Shown piece after piece: positions 9,631 through 16,952 of a DNA stretch of 64,000 nt (position 1 is its first letter; each line of letters starts with the position of its first letter). The notes beneath the pieces were generated by a model. It was not told the DNA's origin. It saw only the letters and a program-made list of their open reading frames with translations, and ran no database searches. The position numbers were made by a program, and so were the translations under genes. The stretch is from Verrucomicrobiota bacterium (GTDB taxonomy: Bacteria; Verrucomicrobiota; Verrucomicrobiia; Opitutales; Opitutaceae), in contig JAEXPQ010000027.1 in the NCBI GenBank assembly GCA_023446735.1, positions 1 to 64,000 on the forward strand, in the 5' to 3' direction.

Positions 9631-10626
9631 TTACTTTGCGTAGATCTGATCGAAGATGCCGCCGTCGGCGAAGTGGGCCTTCTGGGCGACGGTCCAGCCG
9701 CCGAACTCGGCGTCGATGGTCACGAGGTCGAGCTGGGGAAACTGTTTCGCGAACTTCGCGACCGCGGCCGGCGCGGTGGGGCGATAGAAGTGTTTCCCGG
9801 CGAGGTCCTGGCCCGCGTCGGAGTAGAGGTACTCGAGGTAGGCCTGGGCGACGGCGCGCGTGCCCTTGCGGTCCACGACCTTGTCGACCACCGCCACGGG
9901 CGGCTCGGCGAGGATGCTCAGCGAGGGAACGACGATCTCGAAGGAGTCGGCACCGAACTCCTTGAGCGCGAGGAACGCCTCGTTCTCCCAGGCGAGGAGG
10001 ACGTCGCCGATGCCGCGCTGGACGAAGGTCGTCGTGGAACCGCGGGCACCGGAGTCGAGCACCGGCACGTTCTTGAAGAGCGCGGCGACGAATTTGCGGG
10101 CGCCCTCGTCGCCACCGTGGTGGCGGCGGGCGTAGGCCCAGGCGGCGAGGTAGTTCCAGCGGGCGCCGCCGGAGGTCTTCGGGTTGGGCGTGATGACGGC
10201 CACGCCGGGCTTCACGAGATCGTCCCAGTCGTGGATCTTCTGCGGGTTACCTTTTCGGACGAGGAAGACGATCGTGCTGGTGTAGGGGGAGGAGTTGCTC
10301 GGGAGCTTCGTCTGCCAATCCGGCGAGAGCAGTTTGGCGGTGGCCGCGAGCGGATCGATGTCGCCCGCGAGGGCGAGGGTGACGACATCGGCGGGGAGGC
10401 CGTCGATCACGGAGCGGGCCTGTTTGCCGGAGCCGCCGTGCGATTGCTTGATGGTGACAGTGTCGCCGGTCTGCGCCTTCCAGTGGGCGGCGAAGGCTTG
10501 GTTGAACTCGACGTAGAACTCGCGCGTCGGGTCGTAGGAGACGTTGAGCAGCTGCACGTCCTTCGCGCTGGCGACGAGGGCGGTGCCGGCGAGGAGCGCG
10601 GAGGCGAGGAGGTGGGAAAGTTTCAT
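9631..10626 (-). CDS. sbp: Periplasmic sulfate-binding protein
   Basis: This 331-residue protein begins with a clear signal peptide ([21 protein letters not shown]). It carries the family blocks [42 protein letters not shown] and [12 protein letters not shown], then [19 protein letters not shown] and [10 protein letters not shown]. These belong to the Sbp/CysP family, which delivers sulfate or thiosulfate to CysTWA. It lies between the outer-membrane porin and the permease genes, giving an uptake route from surface to cytosol in gene order. Confidence 0.95.
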   Translation of the reverse strand: MKLSHLLASALLAGTALVASAKDVQLLNVSYDPTREFYVEFNQAFAAHWKAQTGDTVTIKQSHGGSGKQARSVIDGLPADVVTLALAGDIDPLAATAKLLSPDWQTKLPSNSSPYTSTIVFLVRKGNPQKIHDWDDLVKPGVAVITPNPKTSGGARWNYLAAWAYARRHHGGDEGARKFVAALFKNVPVLDSGARGSTTTFVQRGIGDVLLAWENEAFLALKEFGADSFEIVVPSLSILAEPPVAVVDKVVDRKGTRAVAQAYLEYLYSDAGQDLAGKHFYRPTAPAAVAKFAKQFPQLDLVTIDAEFGGWTVAQKAHFADGGIFDQIYAK

Positions 10627-10663
10627 GGCGGACGATGAGAGATTGTGGCGGGTGCGGGGCGGA

Positions 10664-12055
10664 TCAGAACGAGACCTGGAGGCGCGAGAAGAGCGCCTGC
10701 TCGGAGTCGGCCACGGCGGTGTTGGCGGCGCCGCCGCCGTCGAAGTCGGTGTACTCGTAGTTGAGGAGGAAGCGGAGATTGCGGTTGAGGTACCAGTTCA
10801 GCCCGAGGCCGTAGGCGGTGGCGCCGGTGGCGTTGGTGGTGGTGCTCAGGCCGCCGCCGCCGTTGGCCGCGGCGACGAAGAGATCGCGGTCGAGGTCGAT
10901 GCCGCTGACGCGGCCGACGAGCTCGAAGGCGCCCCAGGTGCCGGCGGCGGGATCGAAGTTGGCTTTCGGAGTCACGCCGCGGGCGGTGGAATCCTCACCA
11001 GTGAGGACGTAGCCGCCGGAGACGCGCCACGCATCGTTGGAAGCGGTGAAGCGATTGAGCGGCGCAGCGGTGCGAACGAGTTCCTGGCGCTCGAAGGCGT
11101 ACTCGGAGACGAACGAGAACGGGCCGCTGTAGAGGAAGACGGCGGGCGAGACGCGGGTGTGGTTGCCGACGCCGGAGAGGGATCCGAGGTTGGCGAGCGT
11201 CTGCTGGCCGTTGGTGGCGATGTTCTGAAGCGCGCCGTTTTCGGAGCCGGAGCTGGCGCCCACGGCGAGCCCGAGGCCCTTGGCCCAGCCCTCGGACTTG
11301 GCGAAGGGCGTGAACGTGAGGCGGCCGGCGAAGGTCTTGTTGTCGTTGAGGTCGCCGCCGACGGCGCTGTTGTTGTTGCGCACTCCGTTGTACACGCCGG
11401 CCCGATACTCGACGAGGCCGCCGGCGAGGGTGCCGTAGAGCTCGACGCCGAGGTCGCGGTTCGGGAGGAGGGTGTTGACGAACGAGGACTCGACGAAGAG
11501 CCGGTCGGCACCGGGCTCGAGGGCGACGGGCGAGGCGAACTTGCCGAACTTCACGTTGAAGGCCGGCTGGACCTTCGCGGCGATCCACGCGTCGACGATG
11601 CTGAAGGTGCTGGCCTTGGTGGTGCCGTCGACGCCGGCGAACTCGGGGACGAGGGCGAAGTCGAAGTTCTTGGCCACCGTGCCGGAAAGGATGGCGCGAG
11701 TGCGGCGCAGGAGGAACTGGTTGTTGCCGGCGATGCCGTCGCCGCCGAAGTAGAAGCGGGCGTCGGCCTGGGCGAGGGCGCGCAGCTTCAGGTCGAAGGC
11801 CTTGTCGGGCGAGGTCAGCGCGAAGCCGCCCGCGCCAGCGGTGATGACCGGCTGCTTCTTGGCGGCCTCGGCGGAGGCTTCGTCCTTGAGTTCCTGTTTG
11901 CGTTCGAGCACGCGGATTTTCTGGTCGAGGAGGCGGATCTGCTCGCGCAGGGCCTGGAGTTCGGCGGATTCGGTGGCGGCGTCAGCGGCGGAGGCGGCGG
12001 TCAGGAGCAGCAGGGCCGCGGCGCCGGTGGTGCGGAGGGAGGTGGAGTTCCACAT
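10664..12055 (-). CDS. Outer-membrane porin of the phosphate-selective O/P (OprP/OprO-like) family
   Basis: This 463-residue protein has a signal peptide followed by a short coiled-coil ([25 protein letters not shown]), then alternating beta strands ending in an aromatic C-terminus (LQVSF) typical of 16-strand porins. Blocks such as [23 protein letters not shown] and [18 protein letters not shown] are characteristic of the OprP-like family. The location beside the sulfate ABC genes suggests that it passes sulfate or another anion through the outer membrane; the actual selectivity is not visible. It lies 37 bases upstream of the sulfate-binding-protein gene and is probably co-transcribed. Confidence 0.85.
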   Translation of the reverse strand: MWNSTSLRTTGAAALLLLTAASAADAATESAELQALREQIRLLDQKIRVLERKQELKDEASAEAAKKQPVITAGAGGFALTSPDKAFDLKLRALAQADARFYFGGDGIAGNNQFLLRRTRAILSGTVAKNFDFALVPEFAGVDGTTKASTFSIVDAWIAAKVQPAFNVKFGKFASPVALEPGADRLFVESSFVNTLLPNRDLGVELYGTLAGGLVEYRAGVYNGVRNNNSAVGGDLNDNKTFAGRLTFTPFAKSEGWAKGLGLAVGASSGSENGALQNIATNGQQTLANLGSLSGVGNHTRVSPAVFLYSGPFSFVSEYAFERQELVRTAAPLNRFTASNDAWRVSGGYVLTGEDSTARGVTPKANFDPAAGTWGAFELVGRVSGIDLDRDLFVAAANGGGGLSTTTNATGATAYGLGLNWYLNRNLRFLLNYEYTDFDGGGAANTAVADSEQALFSRLQVSF

Positions 12056-12173
12056 GGGAGTCGGTTTCTGGCTTGGTCTTCATGGGAACTTCCCGTGGTC
12101 GGGTCAGTTGAAGTGGAGGAGTGGTTGCGGGATCGGGAGCCACCGGTGGTGCCGGAAGGCGGAAAGGGAGTGC

Positions 12174-12362
12174 TCAGTGGGCGCGGGCCGGGTCGATGCG
12201 GGTCTTCTCGGTGCGCTCGATCTGGGTGACCTTGGCGTCGTGGACGACGATCTGGACCACGCCGTAGCGCAGGCCTTCGACCTTTTCGCGGACGACGGCG
12301 AGCCAGTCGGGGGCGGGAGAGGCCGGGGCGGCGGCCGGGTGGTTGGAGTTGGCGGCGGACAT
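12174..12362 (-). CDS. YezD-like small protein (DUF2292)
   Basis: This 62-residue protein is mostly one small domain: WLAVVREKVEGLRYGVVQIVVHDAKVTQIERTEKTR. That matches the YezD/DUF2292 family, whose members often lie next to sulfate-assimilation genes and are of unknown function. The first 18 residues are Ala/Pro/Ser rich and probably disordered. It starts 13 bases after the Rrf2 regulator stop, so the two are almost certainly co-transcribed. A role in sensing or modulating sulfur flux is inference from context. Confidence 0.85.
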   Translation of the reverse strand: MSAANSNHPAAAPASPAPDWLAVVREKVEGLRYGVVQIVVHDAKVTQIERTEKTRIDPARAH

Positions 12363-12375
12363 GGCGGGACGCGGG

Positions 12376-12957
12376 TCAGATGCTGTACTCGGGAATTAGC
12401 GACGCGAGGATGCCCTCGGTCGGTGGGGCTGCCGGGACGGCGGCCGGGCGCGGGCGTGGGCGCCGGGTGGCGCCGGGCAGCGGAGTGGGCGACTCGGAGA
12501 GCGGGTGGGCGATGCCGCTGGCGCGCATCTTGCGCAGGGTGACCGAGACGAGGTCGGCGATCGTGTAGCGGTCCATGATGCCGGCGATGGCGTTGCGCAC
12601 ATCGAGCATGATCATCCGCAGGCCGCAGTGGGCCTCGTCCGGGCAGGAGCATTTCTCGTAGGCGGTCTGGCTGACGCAGCCGATGGGCGCGAGCGGCCCG
12701 TCGAGCAGGCGCACGACTTCGCCGACCGGGATGGTAGTGGCGGGGCGCTTGAGGCGGTAGCCGCCGAACTTGCCGCGTTCGCTCTCCACGTAGCCGTGGG
12801 CCTTCAGATCCTTCATGATCTGCTCAAGGAACTTCACCGGCATGCGTTCGTTGTCGGCCATCTCCGAGATCTGCACCAACGAGCGTCCTACTTCGGCGGC
12901 GATGCCGAGGTTGATCAGGGCGCGGAGGGCGTATTCGCAACGTTTGGAGACTTTCAT
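12376..12957 (-). CDS. Rrf2-family transcriptional regulator (sulfur-locus regulator)
   Basis: This 193-residue protein has an N-terminal winged helix (KVSKRCEYALRALINLG, then LEQIMKDLKAHGYVES and GKFGGYRL) typical of Rrf2 proteins such as CymR and IscR. Four cysteines (C94, C103, C105, C111) in the GCVSQTAYEKCSCPDEAHCG segment could hold an iron-sulfur cluster as in IscR or NsrR. A proline/arginine-rich tail of about 45 residues follows. As the first gene of the sulfur operon it probably controls the operon and itself. The AT-rich region upstream (12,985-13,030) is the likely operator. Confidence 0.9.
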   Translation of the reverse strand: MKVSKRCEYALRALINLGIAAEVGRSLVQISEMADNERMPVKFLEQIMKDLKAHGYVESERGKFGGYRLKRPATTIPVGEVVRLLDGPLAPIGCVSQTAYEKCSCPDEAHCGLRMIMLDVRNAIAGIMDRYTIADLVSVTLRKMRASGIAHPLSESPTPLPGATRRPRPRPAAVPAAPPTEGILASLIPEYSI

Positions 12958-13679
12958 GGCCGAGTAAGGAATCTAGATCAAACGAGTAGGATAATGGCAA
13001 TAGGGAAGTTGGAAGTTTAGTAAAGTAAATGGATTGGTCTTGTTGGGGGCGGGATCTCTTTTCTAAATAGCTGGAGTACAAGGCAAAATGGCAGTGTGCC
13101 CAGTAGGTGCATGTGGTTCCCGAGTGACGCCGGTCGAGACTCGATCATCTGCCCGCGAGCTTTCGCCTAGTGTCTCCGATCACTTCAAAACCGACCACCA
13201 CGGATCGGCTCAATACTGGCCACTTTGGTCGGCGAGATTATGAGAGGAGTGGAGGATGGAGGAGAAGCTTTGAGCGCAGCGCGGCAGGAACTTGCCCGGC
13301 GTGAGGGTCCGAGCGGAGCGAGGCGGACGCGCCTCTGGCGGAAGCGGTTGGCGGGGCGCTGGGATCGCGCCTACAACGAATTCGGGAGGCGCGGTCCGTT
13401 CGGATGGTGACACCGCTTGGCCGCAACGGTGGGCATGATCACCGCCGGTATCATTCGCAACGAATCGAACACCCTCGCGCCGGACATTCCCGCTGTGTCA
13501 GCGTGCGAAAATCGGAACGCTACTCGAAACGTACGCGAACTCGCCTTGTTACGTTTTGTGACGGGTAGAAGATTGTGGCGCTGGCACGCCAAGCAGTCGC
13601 TATCGCAGGTCCCGAGGGCGAAAAGGGCGAGTTCCGCTACGATGTTGCGTTGTACGGCAAATTGCCGGATTTTCCGGGC
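12958..13679. other. Intergenic region between the Rrf2 regulator and tacA
   Basis: The first 80 bases are AT-rich and probably hold the promoter and operator of the minus-strand sulfur operon. The rest shows no convincing gene. Near its end (13,543-13,570) lies a 28-base stretch identical at 23 positions to the sequence directly before the integrase start (15,238-15,265), which looks like a relic of another integrase gene start. Confidence 0.5.
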
Positions 13680-14012
13680 ATGGAAGTTCGGACGAAACCG
13701 GCGCGAGCCAAGAAGACGGCGGCTCGGGCGACGCTTTCCGCCGTCGCGGCTACCGCGCGGCTGGAAGCCCGCGTGTCCCCGCGGTTGAAAGCCTCGCTCG
13801 AAACCGCCGCGGCGTTGGCGGGGCATACTGTCACCAGTTTCATGATCCAAGCGCTGCAGGAGGCGGCGGAGAGCACGATCGAACGGCACCAACGCGCCCA
13901 ACTCGGGCAGGAAGCTTCGGTGCGCTTCGTCGAGACGCTGCTGTCCGCGCCCGCGCCCAACAAGGCGCTGCGCGCTGCTGCGGCTCGGCACGCCCACGAG
14001 ACTGCTGAATGA
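13680..14012 (+). CDS. tacA: TacA-like antitoxin (DUF1778, ribbon-helix-helix)
   Basis: From the ATG at 13,680 this is a 110-residue protein with the DUF1778 signature: ARLEARVSPRLKASLETAAALAGHTVTSFMIQALQEAAE. This is a ribbon-helix-helix DNA-binding fold followed by a C-terminal toxin-neutralising tail. It overlaps the acetyltransferase toxin gene by four bases (ATGA), a classic toxin-antitoxin arrangement. An in-frame GTG at 13,575 would add 35 residues not seen in the family, so I prefer the later start. It should bind the toxin and repress its own promoter. Confidence 0.85.
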   Translation: MEVRTKPARAKKTAARATLSAVAATARLEARVSPRLKASLETAAALAGHTVTSFMIQALQEAAESTIERHQRAQLGQEASVRFVETLLSAPAPNKALRAAAARHAHETAE

Positions 14013-14515
14013 CGGCTTACCGCTTCGAACCGCTGACCAGAAGCCACGACCGCGCCGGGTTTCAGTGTGGCGCTGCGGTGCTCGACCGCTACCTCCGGGA
14101 TTTCGCGCGGAAGGACGCTGAGCGTGGTGTGGCGGCTCCGTATGTGATGGTCGAGGAGGCGGCCCCGAACGCCATCGTCGGGTACTACACCCTGTCCGCG
14201 TTCGTCGTCGCCCTGGGCGACCTGCCTCCCAAGCTGGCGTCGAAGATGCCTCGTTACCCGGATTTGCCGGCGATCTTGATCGGGCGATTGGCGCGCAGCC
14301 TCGAGTTCAAGGGACGCGGCGTCGGCGAACTATTGCTGGTGGATGCGCTCAAAAGAGCGCTCGTTCATTCCAAGCAGATCGCCGCCATGGCGGTCGTGGC
14401 CGATGCGAAGGACGATGCGGCTTTGGCCTTCTATCTTCGTTTTGGCTTCGTGCGCTTGGGGGATTCGGCGTCCCGCGTGTTCATCCCGATGGGGACGGTT
14501 GAGCAATTGGGATGA
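14009..14515 (+). CDS. tacT: TacT-like GNAT acetyltransferase toxin
   Basis: This 168-residue GNAT-fold protein is of the type that acetylates the amino group of charged tRNAs and stops translation. The family blocks are clear: LDRYLRDFARKDAERGVAAPYVM, YYTLSAF, the acetyl-CoA loop region LIGRLARSLEFKGRGVGELLL, and VVADAKDDAALAFYLRFGF. Length is normal and no residue seems missing, so it is probably functional. It is neutralised by the antitoxin encoded four bases upstream. The pair may have been left by, or may stabilise, nearby mobile DNA. Confidence 0.88.
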   Translation: MTAYRFEPLTRSHDRAGFQCGAAVLDRYLRDFARKDAERGVAAPYVMVEEAAPNAIVGYYTLSAFVVALGDLPPKLASKMPRYPDLPAILIGRLARSLEFKGRGVGELLLVDALKRALVHSKQIAAMAVVADAKDDAALAFYLRFGFVRLGDSASRVFIPMGTVEQLG

Positions 14516-14733
14516 GAAGCACCGAGCGGCGGACGGTGCCTTCTGATGGGGTGGCCCTGGTGGCATTGAGCCCGGGGTAGGGCCGTGGGCTTGGTTTGCG
14601 GAGCCTGCCGGAAGGAATTCGATGAGCGCGGAGATATGTCTGCTGAAAACATACCTGAACTAATCAAAATGATTACTTTAGGTAGATCGCATGCCGCAGA
14701 TCACTCCAGACCCGCTGGATCCCGCCCTCGGCC

Positions 14734-15021
14734 ATGGCGAACTCGTTGCCCAGCTTTAGCGAGGACCTGCGGCGGTCCGTCGTCGACCTGCTTTGGCGGC
14801 AGTGGTCGGCGCTCGGCGTGGCCGGGCAGTTCGCTCCGGGCGGCGTTGCCGCCGTCGATCCGGAGGCGTTGCTGCTGGTCTCGACGGTGTTCGCGCGTCA
14901 CGACGCGCGGCTCTTCGACGAGATCGCCGACTGGCTCCAGCAGAACGGCGACTGGATCAACCTGCTCCGGATGGCGCGGCTCCAACGTGAGCTTGGGCTA
15001 CCCTCATCGGGACACCAATGA
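14734..15021 (+). CDS. Small conserved-looking protein, probably the N-terminal fragment of a longer gene
   Basis: This 95-residue product has two recognisable stretches, VVDLLWRQWSALGVAG and DPEALLLVSTVFARHDARLFDEIADWLQQNGDWINLLRMARL. They resemble the N-terminal helical region of longer bacterial proteins of about 250-300 residues sometimes annotated beside toxin-antitoxin nucleotidyltransferases. The reading ends shortly after this region, just before the tRNA-Cys remnant, so truncation by a rearrangement at the insertion site is likely. I cannot name a function with confidence. Confidence 0.5.
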   Translation: MANSLPSFSEDLRRSVVDLLWRQWSALGVAGQFAPGGVAAVDPEALLLVSTVFARHDARLFDEIADWLQQNGDWINLLRMARLQRELGLPSSGHQ

Positions 15022-15056
15022 CGTTGGTGGCGTAGGTTGATGTCGTTGGGCGTTTT

Positions 15057-15080
15057 CACGTTTTCTCACGGAAAAACGTG
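15057..15080 (+). terminator. Possible intrinsic terminator after the gene fragment
   Basis: CACGTTTT (15,057-15,064) pairs perfectly with AAAACGTG (15,073-15,080) around a short loop, followed by GTTTCTG. It lies 35 bases after the stop of the gene fragment and directly before the terminator of the tRNA remnant on the other strand. Confidence 0.5.
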
Positions 15081-15084
15081 GTTT

Positions 15085-15127
15085 CTGAAAATACAAAACC
15101 CGCCATCTCTCTAGAGAATAGCGGGTT
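15085..15127 (-). terminator. Terminator of the displaced tRNA-Cys gene
   Basis: On the minus strand AACCCGC (15,127-15,121) pairs with GCGGGTT (15,103-15,097), the loop contains the palindrome TCTCTAGAGA, and the tail reads TTTGTATTTTC. It follows the CCA end of the tRNA-Cys remnant by seven bases, as expected for the original terminator of that tRNA gene. Confidence 0.75.
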
Positions 15128-15134
15128 GGGAGCT

Positions 15135-15162
15135 TGGAGGCGCGGGCCGGAATCGAACCGGC
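15135..15162 (-). other. 3' end of a tRNA-Cys gene: probable attachment site
   Basis: Read on the minus strand, this is a complete T arm (stem GCCGG/CCGGC, loop TTCGATT), the 3' acceptor strand CCGCGCC, discriminator U and CCA. U73 together with CGCGCC-UCCA is characteristic of tRNA-Cys. The D arm, anticodon arm and 5' acceptor strand (GGCGCGG expected) are absent; integrase sequence follows instead. This is the geometry of an integrase-generated duplication: the fragment marks one end of an element that extends to higher coordinates, and an intact tRNA-Cys should lie at its other end. Confidence 0.75.
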
Positions 15163-15237
15163 GCAACTTGCTGTCACCTATAGCGCGTTACGCTTACCTA
15201 TGAGAAAGTGACGTTATTGGACGGTATTGACGTAATT

Positions 15238-15265
15238 GCCTTGTTACAGTTTGTTACAGGTCGAA
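15238..15265 (+). repeat. TTGTTACAG direct repeats before the integrase; second degenerate copy at 13,543-13,570
   Basis: TTGTTACAG occurs at 15,241-15,249 and 15,251-15,259, directly before the integrase ATG. Such short repeats could be arm-type integrase sites or part of the leader. The 28-base block matches 13,543-13,570 at 23 positions, and there it also precedes a possible start codon. Confidence 0.5.
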
Positions 15266-16429
15266 ATGGCCAGCATCTACAAACGCCCCGGCTCGGGTTT
15301 TTGGATGGCCCGATTCAAGGCCCCAACTGGAGGTTGGACGGCTCGTTCGACGAAGACGCGAAACGAATCGGAGGCACGGCGGTTGGCCTTCCTGTGGGAA
15401 GGTGCAGGGGCCACACTTGCGGTCGACACTCCTGCCGGCGCTCAGCTCGACCGGGTGGTTCGGGGGCTCTTTGAGCAGTTCACCGGCCGCCGACTCACGC
15501 CGAATCCAACCCGTGAATTTGTGACGGCGTGGCTTGAACGTCAGAAAGCGACGAAGAAGCCGAAGACCGCCGAGCGTTACCGGAAGCCGACCGAGGATTT
15601 CCTCCGCTTCCTTGGTGATCGTGCTGACCACGACATCCGGAGCATCGGGATTGGCGACGTCCAGGAGTTCATCGACCGCGAGTTGCGGAAGGGGAAGTCC
15701 AACGTGACCGTGGCGCTCAACGCGAAGGTGCTACGGGCGATCTTCAACACGGCTATCCGTGCCGGGGCGATTGAGAAAAATCCGGCGGGTATGCTTGAGG
15801 TTCCCGAGGTGGTTCACGAGGAACGCGAGCCGTTCTCGGTGTCCGAGCTTGATGCGTTGTTGGCCGCAGCGAAGGGCACTGATTGGGAGACTGCGATTCT
15901 GCTCGGGGCGTTCGCGGGGCTCCGGCTCGGTGATGCGTGCAACCTCAAGTGGGAGGTCGTTGATCTGAACGAAGAGGTTCTCCGCTTCATGCCGGAGAAA
16001 ACCGACCGGAAGAAGAAGACGTTGGTGATGCCTCTCCATGGTCGTCTCCGTGATCACCTCACGGTGCTTGCTCGCAAAGAGCCGGTGGAGGGGGCCAAGA
16101 GCCTTTGCCCGAGTCTGGCGGGTCGTGAGGTCGGCGGCCGGGCGGGCCTTTCGGCGGAATTCATCTGTGACGTGATGGGGCCGGCGAGCGTCGAGACAAA
16201 GAACACGGTTCCGAAGGGGGCGGGGCATAGCGTCGCCAAGAAGAGCTTCCACAGTCTTCGCCATTTCTTCGTGTCCGGAATGGCCAACGCGGGTGTTCCT
16301 TCCGACGTGCGCCGGAAGCTCGCCGGTCACGCCGATGAACGCCAAACCGCTCGGTATTCGCACCTCGAACTCAGAACGTTGCGGCGGGCTGTTGCGAAAC
16401 TGCCGGTGCAGAAGAAGCGGAGCGACTGA
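15266..16429 (+). CDS. Tyrosine-type site-specific integrase
   Basis: This 387-residue recombinase has an N-terminal arm-binding-like part, a core-binding helical domain (about residues 80-165; YRKPTEDFLRFLG) and a catalytic domain. The active-site residues are visible: R220 in GAFAGLRLGD, a beta-hairpin lysine near 250, H329-x-x-R332 in HSLRHFF, H355 in LAGHADERQT and the nucleophile Y364 in ARYSH. All are intact, so the enzyme should be active. An in-frame TTG at 15,236 would extend it, but the ATG at 15,266 starts the usual MASIYKRP sequence. It lies 100 bases inside the tRNA-Cys attachment site, as expected for the integrase of an element inserted there. Confidence 0.93.
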   Translation: MASIYKRPGSGFWMARFKAPTGGWTARSTKTRNESEARRLAFLWEGAGATLAVDTPAGAQLDRVVRGLFEQFTGRRLTPNPTREFVTAWLERQKATKKPKTAERYRKPTEDFLRFLGDRADHDIRSIGIGDVQEFIDRELRKGKSNVTVALNAKVLRAIFNTAIRAGAIEKNPAGMLEVPEVVHEEREPFSVSELDALLAAAKGTDWETAILLGAFAGLRLGDACNLKWEVVDLNEEVLRFMPEKTDRKKKTLVMPLHGRLRDHLTVLARKEPVEGAKSLCPSLAGREVGGRAGLSAEFICDVMGPASVETKNTVPKGAGHSVAKKSFHSLRHFFVSGMANAGVPSDVRRKLAGHADERQTARYSHLELRTLRRAVAKLPVQKKRSD

Positions 16430-16562
16430 AACCAGGGACATGCCGGGCCTGGAAATTTCTGATGGCTTCCGGCGGGGACGGTATCTCCCGTGTTTTGGGT
16501 AGGCCGAGGTGGTTGATAGCTGCAATCGTGGACGTTCTTTCTGTGCCACATCAACGCATCCC

Positions 16563-16796
16563 ATGAACACGACACAGATGATACAGATCGGACAACCTTC
16601 CGTCGTCCCCGAGTTCCTTCCGATGCCCCGGCCAGGACAGTATTGTGAGGGACTCGGCCGGGCTTACCTCTACAAGCTGGCCCACGAGGGAAAGATTCAG
16701 ACCGTCTCGCTCCGCGAGCGCGGCAAACTCCGAGGGAAGCGCCTGATTGTCGCCGAAAGCCTACGCACGTATTTGAGGTCCCAGATTGTGGTGTGA
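16563..16796 (+). CDS. Small helix-turn-helix protein, excisionase-like
   Basis: This 77-residue protein contains the segment YLYKLAHEGKIQTVSLRERGKLRGKRLIVAESLRTYL, which resembles the MerR/Xis-type helix-turn-helix used by excisionases and element regulators. It follows the integrase in the same direction with a 133-base spacer. The likely start is the ATG at 16,563; an upstream in-frame ATG at 16,509 adds residues with no counterpart. I infer a role in directing excision or regulating the integrase. Confidence 0.65.
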   Translation: MNTTQMIQIGQPSVVPEFLPMPRPGQYCEGLGRAYLYKLAHEGKIQTVSLRERGKLRGKRLIVAESLRTYLRSQIVV

Positions 16797-16895
16797 AGGC
16801 GGCATATTGGCGCGATTGAACGGACTTCGGTACGGATCACAACGGCGCGGCCCGTCGCGCGTTTGACGACTCCTGTTCGGGAGAAGGGAAATGAG

Positions 16896-16930
16896 AAGCG
16901 GCGGACCGGAGTTCTTCCAGTCCGCCGCTT
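16896..16930 (-). terminator. Terminator of the first TonB receptor gene
   Basis: AAGCGGCGGAC (16,896-16,906) pairs with GTCCGCCGCTT (16,920-16,930) over 11 perfect base pairs. On the minus strand it follows the receptor stop by about 22 bases; the tail (CTCATTTCCCTT) is only moderately U-rich. It may also stop transcription coming from the integrase side. Confidence 0.65.
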
Positions 16931-16952
16931 CGAGCCGTTCAACTCCTGTGAA

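Noticed and set aside
9556..12229. Long plus-strand open frames opposite the sulfate-binding protein and porin genes
   Set aside because: High-GC antisense frames with biased composition; the minus strand has signal peptides and family motifs.
12958..13100. SAM-type riboswitch before the sulfur operon
   Set aside because: I could not find the paired elements of a known sulfur riboswitch; the AT-rich region is better explained as promoter and Rrf2 site.
13575..13679. GTG start giving a 145-residue TacA
   Set aside because: The extra 35 residues have no counterpart in the family and fall next to the decayed integrase leader.
15135..15215. Complete tRNA gene
   Set aside because: Only T arm and acceptor 3' strand are present; no 5' acceptor, D arm or anticodon arm can be paired.
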